A DNA stretch of 6,054 nucleotides from Luminiphilus sp. (lineage in GTDB: Bacteria > Pseudomonadota > Gammaproteobacteria > Pseudomonadales > Halieaceae): positions 1-6,054 of the forward strand of contig JAKMEU010000273.1 in the NCBI GenBank assembly GCA_022425845.1, written 5' to 3'. Positions within the stretch are counted from its first letter, which is position 1, and every line of letters starts with the position of its first letter. Positions 1 through 6,026 of the stretch are shown in pieces. A model generated the notes under the pieces. The model saw only the letters and a list, made by a program, of their open reading frames with translations, did not search any database and was not told where the DNA came from. A program made the position numbers and the translations under genes.

Positions 1-156
1 GGCGTGGGCGATAGAGCCGCGTATGTCTTGCGAGGCTAATCGTCGATCGAAGGCCTCTGAGGCCGTGAACCGTTGCACAAAGGCATCGGTGGGTTCTGCG
101 AAGCGTCCGCCCCATAGTTTACTGGTCGTGGCTTCGGTTTTTTTGGATTGACTCAT
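1..156 (-). CDS. argH: Argininosuccinate lyase, N-terminal 52 codons (cut by window edge)
   Basis: ArgH is the cytosolic enzyme that splits argininosuccinate into arginine and fumarate, the last step of arginine synthesis. Only the first 52 codons are present; the gene runs off the left edge. The translation begins MSQSKKTEATTSKLWGGRF, and KLWGGRF at residues 13-19 is the typical start of the ArgH fold. It continues with an FVQRFTASEAFDRRL stretch and a DIRGSIAHA segment (residues 44-52), both matching the N-terminal region of the family. The ATG at 156-154 has an AGGA Shine-Dalgarno (166-163) six bases upstream. The gene diverges from hemC, a neighbourhood common in gammaproteobacteria. An A7 tract in the coding strand (bases 144-138) lies at codons 5-7. 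The identification is secure despite the short length. Confidence 0.93.
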   Translation of the reverse strand, partial: MSQSKKTEATTSKLWGGRFAEPTDAFVQRFTASEAFDRRLASQDIRGSIAHA

Positions 157-175
157 GTTCAGTCCTGAAATGCGG

Positions 176-192
176 CCCCGTTTTAGTCGGGG
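176..192 (-). other. Small hairpin in the argH leader
   Basis: CCCCG (176-180) and CGGGG (188-192) form a 5-bp GC-only stem around a 7-base loop. A G-T pair could extend it by one (175/193). It falls between the predicted argH start site and the argH Shine-Dalgarno at 163-166. It could affect message stability or translation. No U-tract follows on either strand, so it is not an intrinsic terminator. A stem this short could also be chance. Confidence 0.3.
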
Positions 193-215
193 TAGGGGGC
201 TTATCGGCGAACCCG

Positions 216-224
216 AGTATACCA
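216..224 (-). promoter_or_regulatory. Probable extended -10 promoter element for argH
   Basis: Read on the minus strand, this site is TGGTATACT: a TG, one spacer base, and a hexamer matching five of six bases of the TATAAT consensus. Extended -10 sites need little -35 sequence, and only a weak CTGATC lies about 16 bases upstream. Transcription would begin near base 209 and leave an untranslated leader of about 50 bases before the argH ATG. Inferred from motif and position only. Confidence 0.55.
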
Positions 225-274
225 TTGTGGCGCTATGGATCAGCGCTAGCCGTGGTAAGCTGGGACCTTAGAAA

Positions 275-289
275 AAGGAGTATCTCGTG
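275..289 (+). promoter_or_regulatory. hemC ribosome binding site and GTG start
   Basis: AAGGAG (275-280) is a near-consensus Shine-Dalgarno six bases before the GTG at 287-289. It fixes the hemC start at a GTG codon; the protein then begins SKLVIATRESPLALWQA from residue 2, the expected N-terminal alignment of the family. Confidence 0.85.
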
Positions 290-1195
290 TCTAAGCTCGT
301 TATTGCCACCCGGGAGAGCCCCCTGGCCCTCTGGCAAGCCAACTATGTGGCCGACCGCCTGCGCCAACTTCACCCCGATCTCACCGTGGAACTGCTCGGC
401 ATGACCTCACGCGGCGATCAACTCCTGGATAAGCCGCTTTACAAAGTGGGCGGCAAGGGCCTGTTCGTCAAGGAACTTGAGACGGCTTTGTTGGATGGCC
501 GGGCAGACATTGCCGTGCACTCCATGAAAGATGTACCCATGACATTGCCTCCGGGGCTGACCCTTGGGGTGATATGCGAGCGTGAGGATCCGCGCGATGC
601 GCTGGTGGGCGTTTCGTCGCTGTCAGGCCTTGCCGAGGGTGCCCGCCTGGGAACCTCGAGCTTGCGCAGGGCGTGCCAGATTCGGCGACTGCGCCCGGAC
701 CTTGATATTGGTTTTCTGCGCGGAAACGTCAATACCCGACTGGCCAAGCTGGACGGGGGTGAGTTTGACGCCATTATCCTGGCGACAGCCGGGCTGGTCC
801 GTCTGGGCTTCGAAGCGCGAATCGGTGCGCGCATTGAACCGGAAGTCTCCCTGCCCGCGGGCGGGCAGGGCGCTGTGGGGATCGAATACCGCACCGACGA
901 CGATCGCGCGGCTTCGCTGCTCGCTCCCCTGAACCACACCACCACCGCGAATTGTGTCGTTGCTGAACGTGCCGTGGTCCGGGTGTTGGACGGCGGCTGC
1001 GATGTCCCAATTGCCAGCTATGCGGTGGCCGAAGGGGAGTCGTTCTGGTTGCGCGCACTGGTGGGAAGTGTCGACGGCCACACTCTGTTGGAAACCGAGG
1101 CGCGGGGCTCTGACCCCGAGATACTGGGAACGCAGGTCGCCCAAACTCTTCTGAACAATGGAGCTGCTGCGTTGCTGGAGGCGGTTCGCGGGTGA
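287..1195 (+). CDS. hemC: Hydroxymethylbilane synthase (porphobilinogen deaminase)
   Basis: HemC is a cytosolic enzyme that joins four porphobilinogen molecules head to tail into hydroxymethylbilane, the substrate of HemD. The protein is 302 residues, a normal length for the family. Landmarks seen in order: KLVIATRESPLALWQA at 3-18 with the substrate-contacting Arg9; HSMKDVP at 78-84 with the catalytic Asp82; SSLRR at 124-128 with the two adjacent arginines that hold the dipyrromethane cofactor; FLRGNVNTRL at 143-152; and GGCDVP at 236-241, where Cys238 carries the covalent cofactor. All key residues known from the E. coli enzyme appear present, so it should be active. Translation starts at GTG. 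The stop overlaps the hemD start by four bases (GTGA), implying translational coupling with the next gene and first position in a hemC-hemD/X-hemY operon. Confidence 0.98.
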   Translation: MSKLVIATRESPLALWQANYVADRLRQLHPDLTVELLGMTSRGDQLLDKPLYKVGGKGLFVKELETALLDGRADIAVHSMKDVPMTLPPGLTLGVICEREDPRDALVGVSSLSGLAEGARLGTSSLRRACQIRRLRPDLDIGFLRGNVNTRLAKLDGGEFDAIILATAGLVRLGFEARIGARIEPEVSLPAGGQGAVGIEYRTDDDRAASLLAPLNHTTTANCVVAERAVVRVLDGGCDVPIASYAVAEGESFWLRALVGSVDGHTLLETEARGSDPEILGTQVAQTLLNNGAAALLEAVRG

Positions 1196-3180
1196 CGCTT
1201 ACGGCAGTCTTGACCCGACCCGGCGGTGCCGTTGAATCACTGCGGGGTGCGCTGGAGCAGCGGGGCATCGACAGTATTGTCCAGCCGCTGGTCGATATTG
1301 TTTCAATCCCTGTTGAGGACCGCGAGCTGATCACCTTGATGCCGGGTGACATCTGTATCTTCATCAGTGTGAATGCTGTGGAGCAGGGTCTTGCCAATCT
1401 GGCACCGCAGATCAAAGAACTGGGCTGCCTCGTTCTTGCCGTGGGTAATGCCACCGCGCGCGCGGTCGCCGCGGCAGGTTTCGATGTCAGTGTGCCATCA
1501 CGGGCTGACTCGGAGGGTTTGCTGGCCCTTGATGCCCTGCACGATGTCACAGACAGGCAGGTCGTTATTGTTAAGGGCGAAGGTGGCCGCGGGCTGCTCG
1601 CTGAAGCACTCAAAGAGCGGGGTGCGCAGGTTATCAGCTACGTCTGTTATCGGCGAGAGGCGGGCAGCGTTGATCCGGGGCAATTTTGCTGGCAACTCTG
1701 CGAACGCGACCGGCTGGTTTTTCAGGCGAGCTCGGGTGAGCTGCTCGAACAGCTCACTCAGGTATTGGGTCAAGGCGGACAGCCCAATTTACTCGACAGT
1801 CCGGTGGTTGTGCCCTCGGAGCGTGTTGCAGAAATTGCGCGCGGTTTGGGTTGGAGTACTGTCATTACGGCAGCGGGAGCCGGCGATGAGGCCTTTCTTG
1901 CGGCGCTTGACGGCCTGCCTCCCGAAGAGAGCGATGCAGCGGCCGCGTTGCCGAAGGAGGAGAGTGATATGACGGTCGAAGCGCCTACTACCGAGGCGGT
2001 GTCAGCTGAGGATGTAGCCCCTGAGGTGCAATCGACCGCGCCGGTGATGGCAGCTGCAGCGGTACCCGCAGTCACGGGGAGCGCGCGGGTTCGTGGTGCT
2101 GATCGCCTTGCTCGGTTATTGATCCTGCTCTTTCTTCTCGCAGTGGCGGCGGGTGCCTACATGGGCTGGCGGTATGGCTGGCCAGAATATCAGGGCGCGA
2201 CCGAGCAATTGACGGCACTGGAAGCGCGACTCAAGGCTCTGGAGGCTGCGCCCGATCAGTTACAGGGTGCGGTGGAAGACACGCTAAATGCGCAAATGGC
2301 CGAGGCCGAGGCGCGTGGCGCCGCTGCGCTTCGAGCGGCTGCGGCGCGTCAGAACCAGCTGCTGTCTGAACAGGAAAGTATGACGCTTGCCCTGCAGGAA
2401 CGTGTGGAACGGCTGGATATCCGTATGGCCCGACTGACAGCCACCGACCGCAGGGCCTGGTTGGCCAATGAAGCAGCCTTTCTGGTGCGTCTATCGGCCC
2501 AGCGCCTGTTGACGTCCCGGGATATCGGCGCAGCGGAAGCGCTTCTGAGCAATGCGGATGCGTTGCTGGGTGAAGTGGATGATCCGCGCTTTGATGTGGC
2601 ACGACGGTCCCTGGCCAAGGATCTGGCCGCACTGGCAGCGGCGCCGCGGGTTGATTCTGTCGGGTTATACGCGCGTTTTGCCGCGCTTATCGACCAGTCA
2701 GCGCGGTTGCAGGTCGCCGCACCCAAAACCCCCGCGCCGGCGAATGAGACAGCCGGTGATGGAATCTGGGAGCGAGCGGGTGCGGGATGGCAAGCGGCCA
2801 TGGCCAAGCTGTCCAGTTATCTTGTGATTCACAGCCGCAGTGACGATATGGCCGGATTGTTGACCCCGGACTGGGAGAATCTTGTGCGGCAGAACCTGCG
2901 CATGTCGCTGGAGCAGGCCCAGATCGCCGCGTTATCAGGCAACCAGGTGTTGTTTGGCCGCGCGGTCGACAGGGCGCGGGAGTCGGTAGCGCTCTTTGCC
3001 GACAATGACCCCGATCGGGTGGCGGCAATGGTGTCTGAGCTGGACGGACTGGCTGGGTTGGATGTCGCCCCCGAAGTCCCCGATTTGCTCGCCTCCAGGG
3101 CGGCACTTGCCGATGCCATCAGGGCGATTGATGGGGAAGTGGCCGCGTCGGACGCTGTAGACCCGTCGGTGGTTGACTGA
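1192..3180 (+). CDS. hemDX: Fused uroporphyrinogen-III synthase HemD and membrane protein HemX
   Basis: One 662-residue reading frame joins two proteins that are separate in E. coli. Residues 1 to about 240 are HemD, which cyclises hydroxymethylbilane with inversion of ring D to give uroporphyrinogen III. Visible HemD-like signatures are LTRP (7-10), SVNAVE (59-64), AVGNATARAV (83-92), SRADSEGLL (103-111), a KGEGGRGLL segment (128-136), FQASSGELL (177-185), VVVPSERVAEIARGLGW (205-221) and GAGDEAFLAAL (229-239). A low-complexity acidic, Ala/Pro-rich linker spans about 241-300. Residues 307-326 form one hydrophobic membrane segment preceded by basic residues, so HemD should face the cytoplasm and the rest the periplasm. 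About 334-420 looks coiled coil, followed by the HemX core (for example WLANEAAFLVRLSAQRLL at 423-440). The gene starts at GTG overlapping the hemC stop, with GGAGG at 1177-1181. A strong internal start at codon 260 could give free HemX. HemX's role is unknown; no methyltransferase motif is visible. The fused arrangement is known in some gammaproteobacteria. Confidence 0.93.
   Translation: MTLTAVLTRPGGAVESLRGALEQRGIDSIVQPLVDIVSIPVEDRELITLMPGDICIFISVNAVEQGLANLAPQIKELGCLVLAVGNATARAVAAAGFDVSVPSRADSEGLLALDALHDVTDRQVVIVKGEGGRGLLAEALKERGAQVISYVCYRREAGSVDPGQFCWQLCERDRLVFQASSGELLEQLTQVLGQGGQPNLLDSPVVVPSERVAEIARGLGWSTVITAAGAGDEAFLAALDGLPPEESDAAAALPKEESDMTVEAPTTEAVSAEDVAPEVQSTAPVMAAAAVPAVTGSARVRGADRLARLLILLFLLAVAAGAYMGWRYGWPEYQGATEQLTALEARLKALEAAPDQLQGAVEDTLNAQMAEAEARGAAALRAAAARQNQLLSEQESMTLALQERVERLDIRMARLTATDRRAWLANEAAFLVRLSAQRLLTSRDIGAAEALLSNADALLGEVDDPRFDVARRSLAKDLAALAAAPRVDSVGLYARFAALIDQSARLQVAAPKTPAPANETAGDGIWERAGAGWQAAMAKLSSYLVIHSRSDDMAGLLTPDWENLVRQNLRMSLEQAQIAALSGNQVLFGRAVDRARESVALFADNDPDRVAAMVSELDGLAGLDVAPEVPDLLASRAALADAIRAIDGEVAASDAVDPSVVD
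1954..1971 (+). promoter_or_regulatory. Internal Shine-Dalgarno and in-frame ATG at the HemD/HemX seam
   Basis: AAGGAGG at 1954-1960 is a near-perfect Shine-Dalgarno, and the ATG at 1969-1971 follows after eight bases. This ATG is codon 260 of the fused frame. A product starting here would be 403 residues, close to free-standing HemX (about 390 in E. coli). It would also have the usual HemX layout: an acidic variable N-terminus, one membrane segment about 50 residues in, then the coiled coil. The site looks like the ancestral hemX ribosome binding site, now read through as the codons for PKEESD. Whether it is used is inference. Confidence 0.6.
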
Positions 3181-3182
3181 CA

Positions 3183-4415
3183 ATGCGGCGGCTGGTCATT
3201 TTACTGGTGCTGGGGTTGCTCCTGGGAGCGGCCCTCGTGAACCAGATGGAGCAGGGCGCGGGCTATGTCTACATCAGTCTCGGTGACGTCGTTATCGAAA
3301 CCAGTGTCTGGTTTGCGGTGCTGGCTTGGCTTCTGGCCTGGGGATTGCTGGTTCTGGTGCTGGCTGCGTTGCGCAGGATTCTGGGAACCCATCGCGTGGT
3401 CAGTGGTTGGTTGGGTCAGCGCAAAAGCCGCAACGCGACGGCCCTGACCAATCGCGGGCTGATCAATTTTATCGAGGGCAATTGGGCCAATGCACGCAAG
3501 CAGTTACTGCGCTCGGCCCGGTACAGTGAGGCGCCCCTCCTGAATCACCTCATTGCAGCCAGGGCGAGCTTCCGGATGGGCGATGTCGAGGAGGCAAAGC
3601 GACAGCTGGGGGAAGCCGAAAGTGTTGAGGCCGAGGCGGGTATAGCCGTTGAGTTAACCCAGGCGGAGCTTCAGCTGTCGGCCGGCAATTACGAACAGGC
3701 GCTGGCAACATTGGTGCGTGCCCGGGGTAATGCAGCCAAACATCCCCATGTTCTGTCGTTGCTGGCGCGTGCCCACCGGCAACTGGGCGATTGGGATGCC
3801 CTGCGGCCACTGCTGCCGGAGTTACACAAATACGGGTTGCTGGAGGACGCCGGGCTGCGTGGTCTGGAAGGGGAGCTGTGGCAGGCGCTGCTGCAGTCAG
3901 TGGCCAGCAAGCCGGGCGCTTCGGTGTCCGATCTCGAGACGCTGTGGCGGGGTATACCCCTGGCGCAGCGTGATCAGCTGTCCCTGCGCGTTATCTATCT
4001 CCGGATGCTGATCGATCTGGGGGGGCACAGTGAGGCAGAAAAACAGATCATCGCCTGGCTAAACAAAGATTGGCAGGTTGAGCTTCTGGGCTTTTTGGGG
4101 CGCTCATCACCGGACAACCCCCGCAAGCTGCTGAAAAAAGTTAAGAAGTGGTTGGAGGCCAACGCACAGGACGGCCCGCTGCTGCTCGCCGCCGCACGCG
4201 TGGCGCTCTATGCAGAGGAGTGGGACGCCGCCGGGCAATGGCTGGAAGCTGCCTATCAGCGTGGTGCAACGGCGGAGATCTGCTGCGAGCTCGCGCGCTT
4301 CTGTGCGGCCAGGGGCGATCAGCCCCGAGCTGACCAACTGCTTGCTGAGGCGGCAGCCCTGTGTGTCGGACCGCTTCCCGATGTGCCGCTGCCTGAGGCT
4401 AAAGCGGCCCAATAA
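3183..4415 (+). CDS. hemY: Inner-membrane TPR protein HemY (heme operon)
   Basis: The 410-residue protein matches the proteobacterial HemY family (E. coli about 398 residues), found downstream of hemX. Two hydrophobic segments, at about 3-19 and 42-64, flank a short loop containing GYVYISLGDVVIETS (27-41), a conserved feature of this family. This should leave both ends in the cytoplasm. The rest is helical repeat of TPR type: GLINFIEGNWANARKQLLRSA (92-112), ARASFRMGDVEEAKRQL (126-142), AELQLSAGNYEQALATL (161-177), LARAHRQLGDWDAL (194-207), and two more near 335-392. TPR folds bind proteins, so a scaffold for heme-synthesis enzymes is a reasonable inference, but no reaction is established. It is not the protoporphyrinogen oxidase called HemY in Bacillus: no FAD-binding GxGxxG motif is present. 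The ATG lies two bases after the hemD/X stop with no clear Shine-Dalgarno, so translation probably depends on coupling. Confidence 0.95.
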   Translation: MRRLVILLVLGLLLGAALVNQMEQGAGYVYISLGDVVIETSVWFAVLAWLLAWGLLVLVLAALRRILGTHRVVSGWLGQRKSRNATALTNRGLINFIEGNWANARKQLLRSARYSEAPLLNHLIAARASFRMGDVEEAKRQLGEAESVEAEAGIAVELTQAELQLSAGNYEQALATLVRARGNAAKHPHVLSLLARAHRQLGDWDALRPLLPELHKYGLLEDAGLRGLEGELWQALLQSVASKPGASVSDLETLWRGIPLAQRDQLSLRVIYLRMLIDLGGHSEAEKQIIAWLNKDWQVELLGFLGRSSPDNPRKLLKKVKKWLEANAQDGPLLLAAARVALYAEEWDAAGQWLEAAYQRGATAEICCELARFCAARGDQPRADQLLAEAAALCVGPLPDVPLPEAKAAQ

Positions 4416-4418
4416 AGC

Positions 4419-4435
4419 ACCCGCCCCGGGGTTTT
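4419..4435 (+). terminator. Weak terminator candidate between hemY and ubiD
   Basis: The 19-base gap between the convergent stop codons contains ACCC (4419-4422) able to pair with GGGT (4429-4432) around a GCCCCG loop, followed by TTT. The centre is the palindrome CCCCGGGG (4424-4431). The stem is only four pairs and the T-run short, so efficiency as an intrinsic terminator is doubtful. No better candidate lies between the genes. Confidence 0.25.
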
Positions 4436-5934
4436 CAGCGACCTGGCAGGTCGATGTTGAGTGTTTCCCACAGCGCGTCAATGCGTGCTTTCACCGCGTC
4501 GTCCATGGCGATGGCTTTACCCCATTCGCGGTCTGTCTCGCCCGGCCATTTGTTGGTGGCATCCATACCCACCTTGGATCCCAGTCCGGGTACCGGCGAG
4601 GCGAAGTCCAGATAATCGATGGGCGTATTGTCGACGAAAACACAATCCCTGCGTGGATCCATGCGCGTCGTCATTGCCCACACGACGTCTTCCCATGACC
4701 GGGCATTCACATCGTCGTCGGTAACGATAATGAACTTGGTATACATGAACTGCCTCAGAAATGACCAGATTCCCAGCATGACGCGCTTGGCGTGTCCCGG
4801 GTATTCCTTTCGTATGGTCACCACCGCCATGCGGTAGGAGCAGCCCTCCGGGGGCAGGTAGAAATCGACGATCTCGGGGAATTGCTTGCGCAAAAGGGGA
4901 ACGAATACTTCATTCAGCGCTACGCCAAGGACGGCGGGCTCGTCGGGGGGGCGACCCGTGTAGGTACTGTGGTAGATCGGATCTTTGCGCGTCGTCATCC
5001 GTTCAACGGTAAACACCGGGAAGCGCTCGACTTCGTTGTAGTAGCCGGTGTGATCACCGAAGGGCCCCTCGTCGGCCTCTTCGTTCGGGTCAATATAGCC
5101 TTCCAGTATGATCTCGGCGTGGGCGGGGACGCGCAGGTCGTTGGCTCGACACCGCTCGCTGATACATTCTGCAAGCTCGGTCTTGCTACCCCGGAGGAGG
5201 CCCGCAAAGGCGTATTCGGACAGTGCGTCGGGAACCGGGGTGACTGCACCCAGGGTTGTTGCCGGATCGGCACCCAGCGCGATGGCTACCGGATAGGGCT
5301 CACCGGGATATTTAAGCGTCCAGTCCCTGAAATCGAGGGCGCCACCCCGATGAGAAAGCCAGCGCATAATCAGCTTGCGCGGCCCCAGCTGCTGCATACG
5401 ATAAATACCGAGGTTCATGCGGGGTTTTTCTGGACCCCGGGTGATCACCAGAGGCCAGGTGACCAGCGGTCCCACGTCTCCGGGCCAGCAGGTTTGCACC
5501 GGTATGGTGGTCAGGTCCACCGCATCCCCTTCGAGGATCACCTCCTGGCAGGGCGGTCGCTTGATGGTTTTGGGGCCCATGTTGAGGACCTGCTTGAGCA
5601 GGGGGGCCTTGTCGATGAGATCGCGCATTCCCTTGGGTGGATCGGGCTGTCGCAGATAGGCGAGCAGTTCACCGATCTCCCTGAGCGCCTCGGTAGACTC
5701 CGCCCCCATACCCCTCGCAACCCGGCTCTCGGTGCCGAACAGGTTGGCCAGCACCGGCATGCTGTAGCCCTTGGGGTTTTCAAAAAGCAGGGCAGGGCCG
5801 CCGCCGCGCAGGGTGCGGTCGGCAATCTCGGTCATTTCGAGGTGGGGATCGACTTCGGCACTGATGCGCACCAGTTGGCCATCGGCCTCAAGCGCGGCGA
5901 TGAAGTCTCGAAGATCCGTGAAGCGTGACGCCAT
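4435..5934 (-). CDS. ubiD: 3-polyprenyl-4-hydroxybenzoate decarboxylase UbiD
   Basis: UbiD removes the carboxyl group from 3-polyprenyl-4-hydroxybenzoate to give 2-polyprenylphenol in ubiquinone synthesis. It uses prenylated FMN supplied by UbiX, plus a divalent metal (Mn2+) and potassium. The protein has 499 residues, nearly identical in length to E. coli UbiD (497). It opens with RFTDLRDFIAALEADGQLVRI (4-24), the usual family start. The cofactor and metal region shows PRMNLGIYRMQ (171-181; Asn174 and Arg179), RWLSHRGGA (191-199) and Glu240 in a SEYAFAG segment. The acid pair of the catalytic motif is seen in EGPFGDHTGYY (289-299; Glu289 and Asp294). The C-terminal half has IIVTDDDVNARSWEDVVWA (402-420), also characteristic. 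The ATG at 5934-5932 has GAGGG (5945-5941) six bases upstream. It lies downstream of a rho-like gene on the same strand and converges on hemY. All key residues appear intact. Confidence 0.97.
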   Translation of the reverse strand: MASRFTDLRDFIAALEADGQLVRISAEVDPHLEMTEIADRTLRGGGPALLFENPKGYSMPVLANLFGTESRVARGMGAESTEALREIGELLAYLRQPDPPKGMRDLIDKAPLLKQVLNMGPKTIKRPPCQEVILEGDAVDLTTIPVQTCWPGDVGPLVTWPLVITRGPEKPRMNLGIYRMQQLGPRKLIMRWLSHRGGALDFRDWTLKYPGEPYPVAIALGADPATTLGAVTPVPDALSEYAFAGLLRGSKTELAECISERCRANDLRVPAHAEIILEGYIDPNEEADEGPFGDHTGYYNEVERFPVFTVERMTTRKDPIYHSTYTGRPPDEPAVLGVALNEVFVPLLRKQFPEIVDFYLPPEGCSYRMAVVTIRKEYPGHAKRVMLGIWSFLRQFMYTKFIIVTDDDVNARSWEDVVWAMTTRMDPRRDCVFVDNTPIDYLDFASPVPGLGSKVGMDATNKWPGETDREWGKAIAMDDAVKARIDALWETLNIDLPGR

Positions 5935-6026
5935 TGGCTGCCCTCGATTGTGCAGTTGACCGTTGACTGAAGTCTCGGTGCACCCGCGCTATCAACGTAC
6001 CGTCCAGCGCTGGGTGCAGTGCGATC
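5935..6026. promoter_or_regulatory. Intergenic region upstream of ubiD
   Basis: Besides the hairpin listed separately and the ubiD Shine-Dalgarno (5945-5941), this 92-bp gap holds a direct repeat of GTTGAC (5955-5960 and 5962-5967). The repeat sits inside a 17-bp imperfect dyad, 5953-5969, with CAGT and ACTG ends. On the minus strand TTGATA (5995-5990) resembles a -35 element, but the hexamers 17-18 bases further on match TATAAT poorly. A ubiD promoter is therefore possible but not demonstrated; ubiD may instead be co-transcribed with rho. Confidence 0.3.
5979..6018 (-). other. Long imperfect hairpin between rho and ubiD
   Basis: TGCACCCGCGCT (5979-5990) pairs with AGCGCTGGGTGCA (6006-6018), giving 12 base pairs interrupted by one bulged T (6011), around a 15-base loop. 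It begins 8 bases past the rho-like stop codon. On the minus strand no T-tract follows, so it is not a standard intrinsic terminator. It could protect the 3' end of the rho message, slow polymerase or help Rho-dependent ending. The structure is read directly from the sequence; its function is inferred. Confidence 0.55.

Larger units (their letters stand above)
157..286. promoter_or_regulatory. Divergent argH/hemC intergenic region
   Basis: This 130-bp gap must hold the start signals of both divergent genes. The argH side has the extended -10 and leader hairpin listed separately. For hemC no complete promoter stands out. TATACC at 218-223 on the plus strand is the best -10-like hexamer and overlaps the argH -10 on the other strand, but no good -35 is 16-18 bases upstream. 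TGGTAAGCT (253-261) is a weaker extended -10 candidate. GCGCT (230-234) and AGCGC (242-246) form a 5-bp inverted repeat around a 7-base loop. I recognise no named regulator's operator. Confidence 0.45.

Noticed and set aside
99..144. Plus-strand CGAAGC...GCTTCG inverted repeat followed by GTTTTTTT, resembling a terminator
   Set aside because: The stem is six pairs around a 24-26 base loop, lies inside the argH coding region, and the T-run is explained by Lys codons on the other strand. It probably arose by chance.
774..1613. A 279-codon open frame on the minus strand across hemC and hemD
   Set aside because: It is antisense to two well-supported genes and rich in Ser, Arg, Pro and Ala, typical of a shadow frame in GC-rich DNA.
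1192..3180. The HemD-HemX join as a sequencing error
   Set aside because: The frame is continuous, with HemD motifs before the seam and HemX features after it in one frame. Fused HemD/HemX proteins are known, so no frameshift is needed to explain it. A base-call error removing a hemD stop cannot be excluded without read data.
3183..4415. HemY as protoporphyrinogen oxidase
   Set aside because: The name is shared with the Bacillus enzyme, but this protein has two membrane segments and TPR-like repeats and no FAD-binding motif.
4210..4698. A plus-strand frame bridging the hemY and ubiD ends
   Set aside because: It overlaps both real genes in the wrong frame or strand and has no recognisable protein features.
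4792..5928. A 378-codon open frame on the plus strand opposite ubiD
   Set aside because: It lies wholly antisense to a clear full-length ubiD, resembles no family I recognise, and has the composition expected from the reverse of a GC-rich coding sequence.
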